Positions 35,170-47,935 of a DNA stretch of 64,000 nt are shown here, in pieces. The DNA comes from Talinum fruticosum (Eukaryota > Streptophyta > Magnoliopsida > Caryophyllales > Talinaceae). Numbering within the stretch: the first letter of the stretch is position 1; each line of letters begins with the position of its first letter. The notes below the pieces were generated by a model. The model was not told where the DNA came from and searched no databases. It saw only the letters and a list, made by a program, of their open reading frames with translations. The DNA lies in assembly GCA_021018815.1 (NCBI GenBank), contig JAITYX010000005.1, forward strand, positions 11,268,001 through 11,332,000, given 5' to 3'. The translations under genes and the position numbers were made by a program.

Positions 35170-37023
35170 CCAAGTGAGTCAACATTCTCGGATCCGAAGC
35201 TCGGTCAAGATGATGATCTTGCTGAAGATGAGCCCAGACAAAATCAAGGAAAAGTCACTCGGAATGAAGTAACTCGAGAAAACCATGACTCGGATCGAAT
35301 CGACTCAAGAGCCAGCTCGGAATGCTCGGAGGTCAACCGGATGAGCAAGCTCAATCAGATTAGACCACTGAAGATGAACCAATTCAACCTACAAACTTGG
35401 TGAATAAGAGAACAGGTAAAGCATTCAAATATGCTTCGAGCCACCCACTCGAAAATATCTTTTCCGACATCAACAGTGGGGTAAGAACTCATTCCTCTCT
35501 ACAAAATCTATGTGCATTCACTGCATTCATATCATTAATCGAACCCGAAATGCACTAGAAGTCCTTAAATAACCTGAATGGGTAGAGGTCATGCAAGAGG
35601 AGCTTAATTAATTCGAAAGAAACCAAGTCCGGACTCGACCAAACGACCTTCTGACCACCCAGTCATAGAAACCAAATGGGTTTTCAAGAACAAACTAGAT
35701 AAAGGTGGGTTGGTAGTCGAAATATGGCTAGACTTGTGGCTCAAGGTTACAATCAAGAAGAAGGAATTGATTGTGGGGAAACCTTTGCACCGAGTAGCTA
35801 GAATTGAGGCTATTAGAATCTTTTTGGCATTTGTATCAAGCGATGTTAAATGTGCTTTTCTTAATGGTTTCATTCAAGAGGAAGTCTGTGTTGAGCAACC
35901 CCTTCAACTCGGAATTTCCAAATCATGTTTTCAAGTTGCAAAAAACTCTTTATGGTCTTAAACAAGCTCCCGGAGCTTGGTATGAAAGACTAAGCAATTT
36001 CTTGGTTGCAAATGATTTTAGAAAAGGTCAGATTGACAAGACTCTATTTATAAAAACCAAGGGGAAAGACTTTCTTATTGCTCGGATCTATGTTAATGAT
36101 ATAATATTTGGAGCTACTAATGAAATTCTCTATCCAGATTTTTCCGAGTTGATAGGACAGGAATTCCAAATGAGTATGATGGGAGAACTCAACTTCTTCC
36201 TTGGTCTACAAATCAAGAAAGACAAAGATGGCATCTATGTCCATCAATCAAAGTATACCAAGGAGTTGCTTGAAGAAATACAAGCTTCAAGATACAAAAT
36301 ATGCAACAACCCCAATGAGTAGCAAGTATAAAACTGGACTCGGATGAAAAAGGTAAAGCAGTAGATAAGAAACTCTATCGAGGCATGATTGGATCTATCG
36401 TATCTTACTTCCAGTGAGACCAGACATACTTGTTTAGTGTATGTATGTGTGCAAGATTTCAAGCTAATCCAAAAGAGATCTCACTGCGGTGAAGAGAATC
36501 TTTAGATATCTTGCAGGGACTCGGAATCTAGGTATATGGTACTCAAGAGACTCGGAACCGACTCTTGCTGGATACTCGGATGCTAACTATGCTGGATACA
36601 AGGTTGATAAAAAGAGCACCTCGAGAGCCCGCCAATTTCTAGGTCAATCCCTCATATCTTGGCACTCAAAGAAGCGGAACTCGGTAGCTCTATCAATCGC
36701 TAAAGCTGAGTACATTGCAGCTGGAGCATGCTGTGCTCGGATTCTATCAATCAAGCAACACTTGAGACATCTTGGACTTTCATTCAAATCAATTCCAATC
36801 AAGTGTGACAATTAAAGTGCAATCGGCATCACTAAGAATTCGGTTCAGCACTAAAAGACAAAGCATATTGAGGTCGGGTATCATTTTCTAAGAAATCATT
36901 CTAAGAAAGGTGATATTGAACTTGAATTCATTCTTACCAAACTTCAACTAGCTAATATCTTTATTAAGACACTTAGATCAGTTTTGCTTTATTAGGAATG
37001 AACTTGGTATGATAAATGCATGA
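35170..37023 (+). pseudogene. Copy E linker, RT and RNase H
   Basis: Linker 35170-35500, then RT blocks in several frames (VEIWLDLW... from 35710; CAFLNGF near 35855; LQKTLYGLKQAPGAWYERLS from 35930). The catalytic motif reads YVND (36089-36100) instead of YVDD. GELNFFLGLQIKKDKDGIYV follows. RNase H: one frame 36489-36815 with DANYAGYKVDKKSTS, LISWHSKKRNSVALSIAKAE (AEAEY changed to AKAEY) and AAGACCARILSIKQHL. Stop at 37023. Confidence 0.84.
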
Positions 37024-37428
37024 TTATGTGCTTTTCTAAGTGAATTTACTTTGCATGATTATGTGTTAAATGTTTCTTTTCTGTTCTTTAATAAGAATTA
37101 GTTCGGTTGACCCGATAATACCTGAGCTATGAGTTATTACTTGCTTGTAGTTTCCGAGTGACTCGAAACTTTACTTGAGTCGGACTCGGTTTTTGAGAAA
37201 AATGGACATCAAACTTCTAAAATCATCTCTAGATTATTGAAGAATTTCATATATATATCTTTTAAAAATTTCTCTTTTTCTCTCTTTCTCTCGCGCGGAT
37301 CAATCGGAGAACTAGCTGTTAGAAGACAAACACTGGAATTCTAACCGTTGGAGAGCGAAGCAGTCACACTGTCCGAGGCGATCGTTGGAGAGTTGGGTCG
37401 AACGAATGCTGAAGGACAATTCTTTCTC

Positions 37429-37437
37429 TATAAATAG
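37429..37437 (+). promoter_or_regulatory. Internal TATA box upstream of ORF2 (copy E)
   Basis: TATAAATAG followed by CG, 262 bp before the ORF2 start at 37691; GTCGAACGAA box at 37397-37406. A CT-rich stretch follows (37460-37660), as in a plant leader. Confidence 0.5.
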
Positions 37438-37690
37438 CGTCCATTTTCCTTCATTTCGCTACTTTACTCTCTACTCACTCTCTCTCTCCCATACTACCTC
37501 TCAAGAAAGTTAAGTGTTTTCAAAGAGCAAACCTTCTCTCTCAAGCAAAGCAAGAAACATCTCAAGTAAGCACCGAAAGCTCTCAGCTCTCTCTCTACTC
37601 TTTTTTTTTTTTTTACTCTTTCTTTCTCTCATGGAGCTATCTTCTCTCTCTCTCAAAGTTTATCTCCTCTCTTCTCGAAACTCCTCAAGT

Positions 37691-39300
37691 ATGCCGAAAA
37701 GAGGTTCTCACCTAGACCTTCTTGGTTACTGCAACCAAGAAGCCCCAAAAAAGCCAAGAGGGTCCTTCCAACCCCTCTAAAATCCTTGTCACCCAACACC
37801 GACGTTGGATGACAAATTCTTCCCAACCACAAAATTTTCGTGGTTGAACCATCTCAAAACTATAGGGGTTTACAATTTCCTCTGTTTCAGCGCGTTTATC
37901 TACCCGAACTCGTTTCGAGTTCTATTCAAATCTCTCTAGCTCGAGGGGATCCTCACCTCCAAAGTTCAAGATGTCGTTGTTCAAGTCAACGTCTCTCTCC
38001 TCCACTACTTATTCAAAGTATTATCTCTTTTCCTTAACAACAACCCTATACCTTTCAACGAGGTTGCTGATGAATTCTTCGAGACGTACGCAAAGAAATC
38101 CTCGAGTCACGCAAAAACTTTTCAGTGACTCGGATGAAGCTGTAAGCTCGTCTTCTTTGTTTTCTGTTGATGAGAACCTTTTTCTCTCGAGCATTCCAGC
38201 AAAGAGAATCTGAATTCCAAGATTCTTAAGGCTCTTTTTAACATTCTAGAGGGCTACAAAGTAGACCTCTTCCCAGCAATCATTGAGCGAGATGGCCTCT
38301 ATGCCGGCTCGGACAAAGAAATCCACCCCTCTTCCTTTTTCTCCTCACATTCATCTTCAAACAATTCAAAGTCCCACTCCCTCAAATCCTAACGCGGTTT
38401 GTGAGGCTGCCATAGTAGTTGGCGAAAAGAGCTTATAGGCTATGGATACTAGGAAACCCAACCGGGTGTCCGGGTCTACGACTTAGAATTGAGGCAACCT
38501 TCTCCTCCGCCTCGGACTCGGACTCGGACTCCACTCTCTCTACCTCCTCCACCGGCGGTGCTTCCACCTCAGGTGCTTCTCATGTTCTCTCTTACGCTTT
38601 GTCTAACACAATGTTGGACAAGCTCTCTTCTGTGTCCACTAAGATGAAGGACACTCTCCGGTCATTCAAGACTGTCCTTCGATCTATGACCATAAACTAA
38701 AAGACAGCCAAGTCTCAAATCCGAGAAGCGGCGGGACGTGCTCCTTGAGATGAAGGCACTAGTCAAGGAACGAAGGAGCCGATCGAGCTCCTCCAAGAAC
38801 GGCGCTCCAAAGCGGCTCAAGACTCGGTCGGCTCGACACATCGGAAGAATCCTCGAGCCTCGCCAAATCTCCTTCCGGAGAGGCGGAAGAAGAAAAAGAG
38901 GAGATTGCGGGTGAGGCGGCTTCTTTTGAGGAGAAGGACGAAGGGGAGAAGGGGGAAGAAGAAGGAGCGAGAAAGGGAAGAAGGCGAGGGACAAGGTGCT
39001 CCCACCCCTCAATCGGAGCCGATTAGCTCGGACGAGTAGTATGAGTGAGTCGGAAGACCTGGCGACAAAGGTCGATCAATAGCGATTAAGCCAAAGGAAG
39101 CACCACCCTCCATCGAGTTCCAAGAGGATGAACCTCCGGAATACCTTGTTCCGGGTCGACCACTTAGAGTCGAGCCCATCCTAGAGTTACCAGTGTTGCC
39201 CCAGCTAAGATCTTCAACATCTTCTCCTCATACCAGCGTAGGCGCACTCGCTCGTTCATCTACTTCGACTCGGATCGCTCCCACTCAACCATCCTAAATT
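37691..39300 (+). pseudogene. ORF2 of copy E (Sirevirus 3' ORF, subfamily 2)
   Basis: Starts MPKRGSHLDLLGYCNQEAPK, then frameshifts. Recognisable blocks shared with C and F: the YPELVSS-like aromatic block (about 37900), LLHYLFKVLSLFLNNNPIPF (about 38000-38060), FETYAKKSSSHAKTF (about 38080), a Ser/Asp-rich segment (38470-38560) and a Lys/Glu-rich acidic tail (38740-39030). Diverged from A and C more than A and C are from each other. Confidence 0.58.
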
Positions 39301-39824
39301 TTCTTTTTCTCTGTTTTGGTTTTCTTTATTTTTGTCCGAGACAAACAAATTGTATCTACTTGATACATTCTTCTCCATTTTGTTTTTCTTTGAAAGGCAA
39401 GGGGAGAATATTTAGAAAATTTGTTGTCTTGTTTAGGGGAGTTTTTCTCACCCTTCTTGTACATATTTTCTATGCTTATGTGAATATGAATTAAGTTTCG
39501 TTTCGTACTTATTTACCTCTAAGTGTAAGTCCTTTACGAGTTTCAATTTCTTAGTATATCTTGCTCCGATATGTCAACTCGGTTATGTATCTTTGCTCCG
39601 ATATAAGCAATACTCTAAGTTCGAATCACTTTATTTCTATGCAATATTTCATTCTTAGTTCGATGCAATCTAAGTAAAATCGCTCTAATACGATCTAAGC
39701 CTCGAACCACTTTAGCTATTTCTACGATTCTATCTCTAAACTTTGATATACTCTTTGAGAAAGAATGAAAACTCAAGATTATTTCACTAACAAATTTTTT
39801 ATCCGAGTATGGAAAGCCTTTCAT

Positions 39825-39837
39825 AAAAAAGGGGAGA
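39825..39837 (+). other. Polypurine tract of copy E
   Basis: AAAAAAGGGGAGA immediately before the 3' LTR. Companion motifs at 39392-39409 (GAAAGGCAAGGGGAGAAT) and 39432-39441 (TTTAGGGGAG). Confidence 0.8.
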
Positions 39838-39838
39838 T

Positions 39839-41350
39839 TGAAGACTTAGATTCTACATTTATATCATTCCGAGTACTATCAAGGAATCGGTACAAACTTC
39901 ATCCCATCTAAGTTTTGATTACAAGTCATTCCGAGTGTTATATAAACTTTTCGAGTGTTATAGAAACTTTTCCGAGTGTTACGAAACTATCGTATATGTT
40001 TTCATTCGATTCGATCGACTTAGAAAGCACACTCTAGTTTATCAATTCACTACGATGGTTCCGAGTCACTCGAAATCACTCAGATTTATCGCATAATCAA
40101 ACATTCACTCTAACTCTTTCAAACTAAGATCCGACTTCATATTCTAAGATAAAGTGAATTACAACGTTAATTCAACTTTCTAAGTCGACATGTTTTGAGT
40201 GAAATATATTTGTCTAGATCAAGTACTTATACTCCGATATTCTCTTCTATAACTTGATCTTTCTCTAGACCGACTGAGATGGAATTTGAGTATAATCAAT
40301 ATTAAACAAAGAAAATTCCATTCTTCTACGACTCGAGATAATTATGCACTTAATGATCTTAATTAAATTATTATCTCGTGCCTAAACTTGGACAAAAGTA
40401 TTTTATACTTTGAGAACCAAAATTGGTTTACTTTTGTAGGTTATCTAAACGAGATTATCCTACTTTTGAATTACAAAAGTAACCGGCTTCAAGCTCGTCA
40501 ATCACCAGCAGACAAGGCTTTTTCTACTTTTGACCAAGGTCCGAGACACTATGTCGGGGTTGTCTGTTTCCAAAGCTGGAAATCTTCAACACTAAGCTCA
40601 ACGGTGGTTTCCACCCTACTTTTTAGACACCACCAGTGGATTGGGACATCCTAAGGAGTCAAGAGCCATTGCACAACGTTCACATCTCAATGGATCTTTT
40701 CGAGCGACTCGAAGAACCGTTACAACGGTCACGAGAGGACTTCTAATCGGAAGATAGTCACAAGCGCTAATATGCTTGGTCACCTATAAATAGAATCCAC
40801 TTCATAAGACTTGAAGATTGCTGAACCCATTGCTGAAATTATATCTCTTTGTATAATACTCATTCAATCTTCATCTTACAACTCCAAGTCTGTACTTAAC
40901 ACTTTTTCTAAGTTGTAAAGTCTTGTAATCAATCACAAATCTAAGTAAGGTCCCTTGACCGAGCTGTAAGGGTTAACTCAGCTCGGTTGTCCCTAGCTAT
41001 TAAGGTTACCTCAATTAGGAAGTAATAGATCGGATAAGGGAACTTCGAGTCTAGGAAAACTTTATAAGGAATTGTCTAAGGGAGCAATTCTGGTTAAGTC
41101 AGTCTATTGTATTTTGTGGATTCAAAATAGTGGATTTGACTTGGCGCTTGGATTAGCACTGGCCTTGGTTTTCCGCCCCGGGAGGGTTTCCACGTATTTT
41201 TGAGTTGATACTTTTCCGAGTCCAATCTAGACTCGGATTGTCTTGATTATTCAGTTTAAACTTTAACCCCTCCATTGTTGTTAAAATTTCCTCACCACCC
41301 TATTCACTCCCCCTCTAGGGTGACCAAGACTCTCCAAGAGCAAACCTTCA
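39839..41350 (+). repeat. 3' LTR of copy E
   Basis: 1,512 bp, TGAAGACTTAG... to ...GAGCAAACCTTCA, with a TATA box near 40790. Same family as the LTR of C but a separate subfamily, closer to the LTR of F. Confidence 0.88.
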
Positions 41351-41403
41351 AGGATCGGTTTTGCTTTATTAGGAATAAACTTGGCATGATAATAAATGCA
41401 TGA
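41351..41403 (+). pseudogene. Copy F RNase H C-terminal tail
   Basis: The last 15 or so codons of pol, matching the ends of RNase H in C (to 19651) and E (to 37023). Target of the insertion of copy E. Confidence 0.7.
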
Positions 41404-41779
41404 TTATGTGTTCTTCTAAGTAAAATTATCTTGCATGATTATGTTTTACTTGTTCTTCTCTTTGTCTTAGTAACAATTAGTTCAGTTGACCTAGTGATAC
41501 TCGAACTAGGAGTTATTATCTCGCTTACACTTTTTGAGTCACTCGAAACTTTACTCGAGTCAAACTCGACTTTTGAGAAAATTGGTCTTCAAACTTATCA
41601 AATCATCTCTATATTAGTGGAGAATTTCATAAATTTCTTTTAAAATTTCTCCTTTTCTCTCTCTCTACCACGCGCATGGATCGGTGAGCTAACCGTTGGA
41701 GAGCAAGTACGGACACACCGGTCCGAGGCGACCGATTGGAAGTTTGGGTCGAACGGATACTCGAAGGACATTCTTTTGC

Positions 41780-41788
41780 TATAAATAG
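41780..41788 (+). promoter_or_regulatory. Internal TATA box upstream of ORF2 (copy F)
   Basis: TATAAATAG followed by CA, 163 bp before the ORF2 start at 41943; GTCGAACGGA box at 41748-41757 and ACACCGGT at about 41715. Confidence 0.5.
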
Positions 41789-41942
41789 CATCCCTTTTCC
41801 TTCATTTCACTACTTTATTCTCTCCTAACCTGAACTCTTGCATACTCACTCTTATAATCTAAGCTCTCAAGCACTCTCAATACTCTCTCTCTCTCTCTCG
41901 TTTCTTCGAGTTAGCTCATCTTCTTATCACAACTTCTCGCCC

Positions 41943-43530
41943 ATGCCTCAAAGAGGTTCCGCTCGGATTTCCTAAGTTCCGCAACTAAGAAGCCGGAACC
42001 AAAAGCCAAGAGGGTCCTTCTAACCCCTCTAAAATCCTTGTCACCCAACACCTTACATTGGATGACAAATTCTTTCCAACCACAACCTTTTTGTGGTTGA
42101 AACACATCAAAACTACCGGGGTATACAATTTTCTTTGTTTCAGTGAGTTCATGTACCTAGAACTCATTGCTTAATTTTATTCTAACCTCTCTTGCTCTAA
42201 GGTGATCATCACCTGAAGAGTTCGCAACACAGTGGTTCGTATTAATCTCTCTCTCCTCCATCGACTTTTTAAAGTTTCATCCCCTTCAATGAGGTTGTTG
42301 ATGAATTCTTTGAAAAATACGCTAAGGAAGTCCCTAAGTCACGCAAGAACTTTTACGTGACTCGGATGAAGACCGAGGTGATACTTCTCTGTTTCTTGCT
42401 GATGAGAACCTTCTTTTCTCACCACTCCAAGCAAAGAAAATCCCAACTCCAAAATTCTTAAAGCTCGTTCGACATTCTCGAGGGCTACGACGTAGACCTC
42501 TTCCCCGCCATTATCGAGCGAGATGGCCACCGTGCTCGCTCGGACTAAGAAATCCACCCCTCTTCCTTTCGGAGCCCCGCTTGCTCTTATCTTTAAACAA
42601 TTCAAGGTTTCGCTCCCCTCATACCCAAATGAAGTGTCTAAGGCTGCCATAGTCGTTAGCGAGAAAAGAGCTTCTTAGATACGGATACCGGGAAACACAA
42701 CCTTGTGTTTGGGTCCACAGACTCGAACCGAGGCAACCTTCTCCTCCGCCTCAAACTCGGACCCCTCTCTCACTCCCTCCTCCATCTAGCGGTACTTCCA
42801 CCTCTGGTCCTCCTCACGAAGCCACTATCGCTTTGTTTACCACACCGATAGACAAACTCTCCTCTGTGTCCACGGAAATCCAGGACACTCTTCGCTCCTT
42901 CAAGATCGTCCTTCAATCCATGACCAGTTAACCAAAAGAAGGCACAATCTCATATTCGAGAGCAATAAGATGTGCTCCATGAAATGAAGGCTCTAGTTAA
43001 AGAGCAACAGGAGATGATTGAGCTCCTCGGAGAAAGAAGCTCTAAAGGCTGCTCGGATACGTCTCGAAGAGTCCTCGAGCCTTGCCAAGTCTCCATCCGA
43101 AGAGGTAGTCGAAGAAGAAGAGGAGGTCTGCGATCGAAGCAACTCCTTCGAGGAGAAGGAGGAAGGAGAGAAGGAAGAAGGGAAAGAGGAAGAAGGAGAA
43201 GAGAAGGAAGAAGAAGCCGAGGGACAGGGTGCTCCATGTTCTCAACCGGAACTAATAAGCTCGGACAACGATCCGAGTGACTCAAAGATCCTGCGGATGT
43301 TGGACAGTCCGCAGCGAGTCAAACCAAAGGAAGCACCGCCCTCGTGATATTTTAAGAGGATGAGCCTCCGGACGACCTAGTTCCGGGTCGACCACTCGGA
43401 CTGAGCCACTTCTAAAGATACCAGTGCTGCCACCGCCTAGATCTTCGAGCATCTTCACAAGCATATCAGCGCAGGCGCACCGCACGCTCATCCGCCTCAA
43501 CTCGGACCGCCCTAACTCCACCATCTTAAT
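41943..43530 (+). pseudogene. ORF2 of copy F (Sirevirus 3' ORF, subfamily 2)
   Basis: Starts MPQRGSAR, in register with MPKRG of the other copies. The N-terminal block is broken by frameshifts and stops. The C-terminal part is open from 43018 to 43347: SSSEKEALKAARIRLEESSS, then a run of Glu/Lys (EEKEEGEKEEGKEEEGEEKE) forming a highly acidic, probably coiled-coil tail, and PELISSDNDPSD. Clearest view of the acidic tail in this family. Function unknown. Confidence 0.6.
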
Positions 43531-43993
43531 TTTTTTCTTTTCTTTTCTATTTTTTTTTTTGTCCGGACATCAAATTGTATCAACTTGATACATTCTTCCC
43601 CAATTTTTTTTTTTTTTGTTTTGCTTTGAAAGGCAAAGGGGAGAATACATTTGAAAATTTGTTGTCTTATTTAGGGGAGCTTTCTCACCCTCTCTCTTAT
43701 ATGTATTTTTTTTTATGTATATATATGAATGAAGTTTCTAATTTCGAGCATATTGATTTTTTAGTATAACTCTTTCTAAGTTTGAATTTCTCATTTTGTT
43801 TTGCTCTGATATATTAGCTTGTTTCTCTATTTTACTCCGATATAATTACTCACCACTTTTCACCATATGAGTTATCCGTATTCTAAGTTCGAAACACTTC
43901 ACTCTTTTTCTGCGATATTTCACTAAGTCAATATGAAAACTCCTGATTTTTTCACCGACAAAGCTTCTGTCTAAGTATGGAATGCCTTTAATC

Positions 43994-44004
43994 AAAAAGG
44001 GGGA
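43994..44004 (+). other. Polypurine tract of copy F
   Basis: AAAAAGGGGGA before the 3' LTR start at 44006. Companion motifs at 43628-43645 and 43671-43679. Confidence 0.78.
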
Positions 44005-44005
44005 T

Positions 44006-45452
44006 TGATGACTCGGACTCGGAAACTAGACCATTCCGAGTATTACCAAAGATAGGTACAAAACTCTTCCCTCGTATGTTTTGATTACAAGTCATTCCGA
44101 GTATTATAGAGACTATGATATATGTTTTCATTCGATTCGACTGACTCGGAAAACACATTTTCATCTATCATCTCACACCGATGTTTCTCAATCACTCGGA
44201 CACTACTCGGATTTATCGCATGCTCAAATAATCTCTCTAACACTTCATATATGAGTTCTGATTGCATATCTTGAAGTAAAGTAAATTACAGCGTTAATTC
44301 GACTTTCTAAGTCAACATATTTGTTTGAGAATTATTTTGATGTTTTCACTCTTATAACTTGATCTTTCTTAAGACTAACTCGATTGAATTTGGGTATAAT
44401 GAATATTAGACTCGGAAAATTCCACTCTTCTAGGCCTAACATAATTATGAGCTTAATTATCCTAATTAAATTATTATCTATGTCTAATCTTGGACCAAGG
44501 TATTTTATACTTTGAGAACCAAAATTATTTACTTTTGTAGGTTATCTTAACGAGGTTATCTTATTTTTGAATTACAAAAGTAACCAGACTTCAAATTGTC
44601 AATCACCAGCAGACAAGGCTTTTCTACTTCGAACAAGGCTCGAGATGCTTTGTGTCGGGATTGTCTGTTTCCAAAACTGGAAAACTTCAACACTAAGCTC
44701 AACGGTGGTTTCCACCTTACTTTTTAGACACCACTAGCTGATTAGAGCATTCTTGGGAGTCAAGAGCCATTGTACAATGTTCACATCTCAACGGATCCTT
44801 TCCGAGCGACTCGAAGAACCGTTACAAGCTGTCACAAAGGACTTCGTTTAGAAATTAGTCACAACGGCTAATCTGCTTGGTCATCTATAAATAGAAGCCA
44901 ACCCACAAGACTTGAAGATTGCTGGACATATTGTCAATACACATTACTTAAGCAAAAGTCATTGTAGTCATACTTAATCTTCTATTTACAACTCCCGACT
45001 TGTAATTCATACTTTACGAGTTGTAAAGTTTGTAATCGATTACATATTCTTTCTTACTTTCTAAGTAAGGCCCCTTGACTGAGCTGTAAGGGTTAACTCA
45101 GCTCAGTTGCCCCTAACTCGTAAAGGTTATCTAAGTTAGAAAGTACTAGATCGGACAAGGAAATTTATGAGTCTAGGAAAACTCGTAAGGAATTGTTTAA
45201 GGGAGCAATTCGGTTGAGTCGATCTGTCTGTATTTTGTGGATTTAAAATAGTGGATTTGACTTGGTTCTTGGACTAGCATTGTTCGTGGTTTTCCGCCCC
45301 AGGAGGGTTTCCACGTATATCTTAGTTCAATCTAGACTCGGACTATCTTGATTATTCTTTTCAAGTGTAAATCTTCCAAGTTTGTTAAAATTTCCTCATC
45401 ACCCTATTCACCCCCTCTAAGGTGTCTAAGACTCTCCAAGAGCAAACCTTCA
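44006..45452 (+). repeat. 3' LTR of copy F
   Basis: 1,447 bp, TGATGACTCGG... to ...GAGCAAACCTTCA, TATA box near 44888. Start TGATG rather than TGAAG. Confidence 0.87.
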
Positions 45453-46010
45453 ATCTTAATTAAGGTGAGTCCATTCATTTCATTTCATTTTTCTTATTTC
45501 ATTTAGCCAAAAATAAATTTTATCTCGAATTAGGTGAGTCCATTTTGCATTAGCTAAATTTTAAAATAGGTGAGTCCATTTATTTGCATTTTATTTTTAC
45601 ATTTTAGCCAAAATAAATTCATCTCAGATTAGGTGAGTCCAATATTTGTATTCCATATTTGCATTAGCCAATTTTAAATTCATCCTAAATTACGTGAGTC
45701 CGCATTTGCATTTTATTCTTGCATTTAGCCAAAAATAAATTTCATTGCAAATTAGGTGAGTCCATCTTTGCATTAGGCAAAATCAAAATCATCTCAATTA
45801 AGGTGAGTGCATTCGTTTCATTAACCAAAATTAAAATCATCTCAATTAAGGTGAGTTCATTCATTTCATTTTTGTATTAGCCAAGGTCAAATTCATCTCT
45901 AATTAGGAGAGTCTTTCGTTTGCATTTCGCCAAAGTAAAATTCATCTCAAATTAGGTGAGTCTTTGTTTGCACTTAGCCAAATCAAATTCATCCTAATCT
46001 AAGGGATTTC
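45453..46010. repeat. Degenerate tandem array (GGTGAGTCCATT-type)
   Basis: About eleven diverged units of roughly 40-75 bp, each with a core like ATTAGGTGAGTCCATT, then TTTGCATT, TTAGCCAAA and ATTCATCTCA. The left edge is cut by the insertion of F, so the array was longer. It precedes the gypsy gag remnant and probably belongs to that element. Confidence 0.8.
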
Positions 46011-46319
46011 GTTGGCATTGCTGCATTTTATTTTGGTTAGCTTACATTTTTATGTGCATCCAAACAAAAAAGCATATCATTTTCTTTTATCTTAGAATCG
46101 GTTGTTCCTCGGGTCAAGCACTTAAACCTCATCTCCCCTAAAAATTTCATGAGCCAATCCCGAACACCTACTCTTTTGGGATACATGATAGGAAATCCTA
46201 CTAAAATTGGAAATCCTAACACGAAGCGGTTAGGAAATAAGAAGTCACATACCATTCCAGATACGTCCGACACCTTTACTTATAACCCCGATAAATCGCC
46301 CACGGACAAAGCACAAACC

Positions 46320-47160
46320 TTCTTAAAAAATGGCCAACAAGGTAAAGCAAACTCCCATCATGACCTTGTTCAAGGAGTCTACTGGAAATATAAAGGCTAA
46401 GATTGAGGCCTAGGATAAGAAGATTGAGTCAATAGCAGAAACTCTTGACCTCATACTTAAAGAACTGGAGAAGAGATCAAAAGATGGAGAACCCCGCCCG
46501 AACCTCAGCCTAAGCCTCGGTCCGATTCACGAATAGAGAAGATAGAGAAGATGTTACAGGAGTCATCAATGTTGAATAACTACTATTTGGCCTAGGGATT
46601 CACTTCAATCCCTAAAGGAAAATTGCCCCAAAATTCACCACGCCTCACATCAAGTTCCACAGGACTAAAGACCCTCACCACCACGTGGGGAACTTTGTAG
46701 GGCAATCGCTCTAAAAATGTACCAGATGGCACATACCATGTCATCTTCCCATGGATGTTTAGCGATGACATCATGAAATGGTTCAATCGTCGTGGACCCA
46801 TACAAGGTCACAAGCCGGCAAGATATTTGCAGGGAGTTCTTACACCAATAATCCTACAATACTAATATACCAGTCACTCTTTGAGACCTAGAGTTGATCA
46901 AGCAAGGAGACGAGGAGAGCTTTACCGAGTTCCTTACTCGCTGGAGGGAAAAGGTCGCCCACATGGCAGATCGACCCTCCGAAAAGGATCAGGTTAGACT
47001 CATCATCAAGAACTTGCAACTTGCCTATCAGCAACACTTGAAGTTCTTGCCCTTCATGGACTTCAAAACGCTAAGAGATACTGGCATGCTTATAGAAGAG
47101 GAGCGAGGCATCCAGTTAGAAGATCATCTAATGAGCCCATCACTCAGCAAGGATGCCAAT
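46320..47160 (+). pseudogene. Ty3/gypsy gag remnant (Tat/Ogre-like)
   Basis: MANKVKQTPIMTLFKEST at about 46329 with a following Lys/Glu coiled segment (DKKIESIAETLDLILKELE), a decayed middle, then a conserved block: SYNTNIPVTL (about 46845), LELIKQGDEESFTEFLTRWR, EKVAHMADRPSEKDQVRLII, KNLQLAYQQHLKFLPFMDFK (to about 47080). The 'SFTEFLTRWR' and 'RPSEKDQ' motifs are typical of gag of plant Tat/Athila/Ogre gypsy elements. The protein would be a capsid. No protease or pol follows. Confidence 0.7.
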
Positions 47161-47935
47161 AAAGTATGTATTTCCCTTTTATATTCATTCTATGTCTATA
47201 TTTACTTTTCTTATTTTCCAAAAAAAAAACCCTACCTAATTAGTACTTCCTTTTGAACTAAAAGGCCCGATTTTCGCTATATTGGATATGTAGGAAGCCC
47301 ATGAGGTCCGACCCCAATCCTAATCTTGATCCCAATTCCCATTTCTAATTCCCAAAATCAAAGTCACTTTTTCATACATAAAGGAGCAAAAACTCATCGA
47401 GGAAAGGTACCGAATCATCAACAAGCATGTCATTCTTACTTAGCACCAAACCATCGGGTTCACAGTTCACTCGCCAGCGAAATACATTACGGTTCAAGCA
47501 ACCCACTTTTCTTTAGGCTTTATTTTGGGGAGTGGGGACTAAAAGTGTAATTTTGTCTTTGTCTTTTAATCTTTTTGCTTCATCTTAATAAAAGAATGCA
47601 TTTGTTCATAGAATAAAGTATTCTATTCATCTCCTTTACATGAGTCAAATTCTCAAAAATACAAAAACTAATAACAAAGTTCCCTACAAGGAATTATTCA
47701 ATCAAACCTTATTCATCAAGTTAGCATCAAGAAGGTCATCGACATTGTCACCTTCAAAGAAATTCAAACCAAGAATATTGAAGCTCACCAACTCTCTAAC
47801 ATTCGAGAAGAGCTAAGACACAAGCACCCAAGAAGAACGTGTGGGCTCATGATTGAAAGAATCATACAACTCCAAGAATACTCAAGAAGAGACACAAATC
47901 TTCTACCATACAAATGAAGGACCTATTAGCACATA
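47161..47935. other. Non-coding remnant, probably gypsy-derived
   Basis: No gene seen. A purine-rich GGGGAGTGGGGA at about 47527-47538 could be a polypurine tract, but no LTR boundary could be fixed beside it. Confidence 0.35.

Larger units (their letters stand above)
34416..41350 (+). mobile_element. Copy E: Sirevirus-like Ty1/copia (subfamily 2), 3' part
   Basis: Plus-strand copia from the GAG-pre-integrase region onward: integrase, RT, RNase H, internal promoter, ORF2, polypurine tract and 3' LTR 39839-41350. The 5' part should lie left of element G, which is inserted in it at 34415, but is not present in the window. Right flank AGGAT at 41351 opens into the pol end of copy F. Confidence 0.85.
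41351..45452 (+). mobile_element. Copy F: Sirevirus-like Ty1/copia (subfamily 2), 3' end
   Basis: Begins in the last codons of RNase H (DRFCFIRNKLGM..., stop at 41403), where copy E is inserted, then internal promoter, ORF2, polypurine tract and 3' LTR. Everything upstream is missing from the window. Right flank is a minisatellite. Confidence 0.84.
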
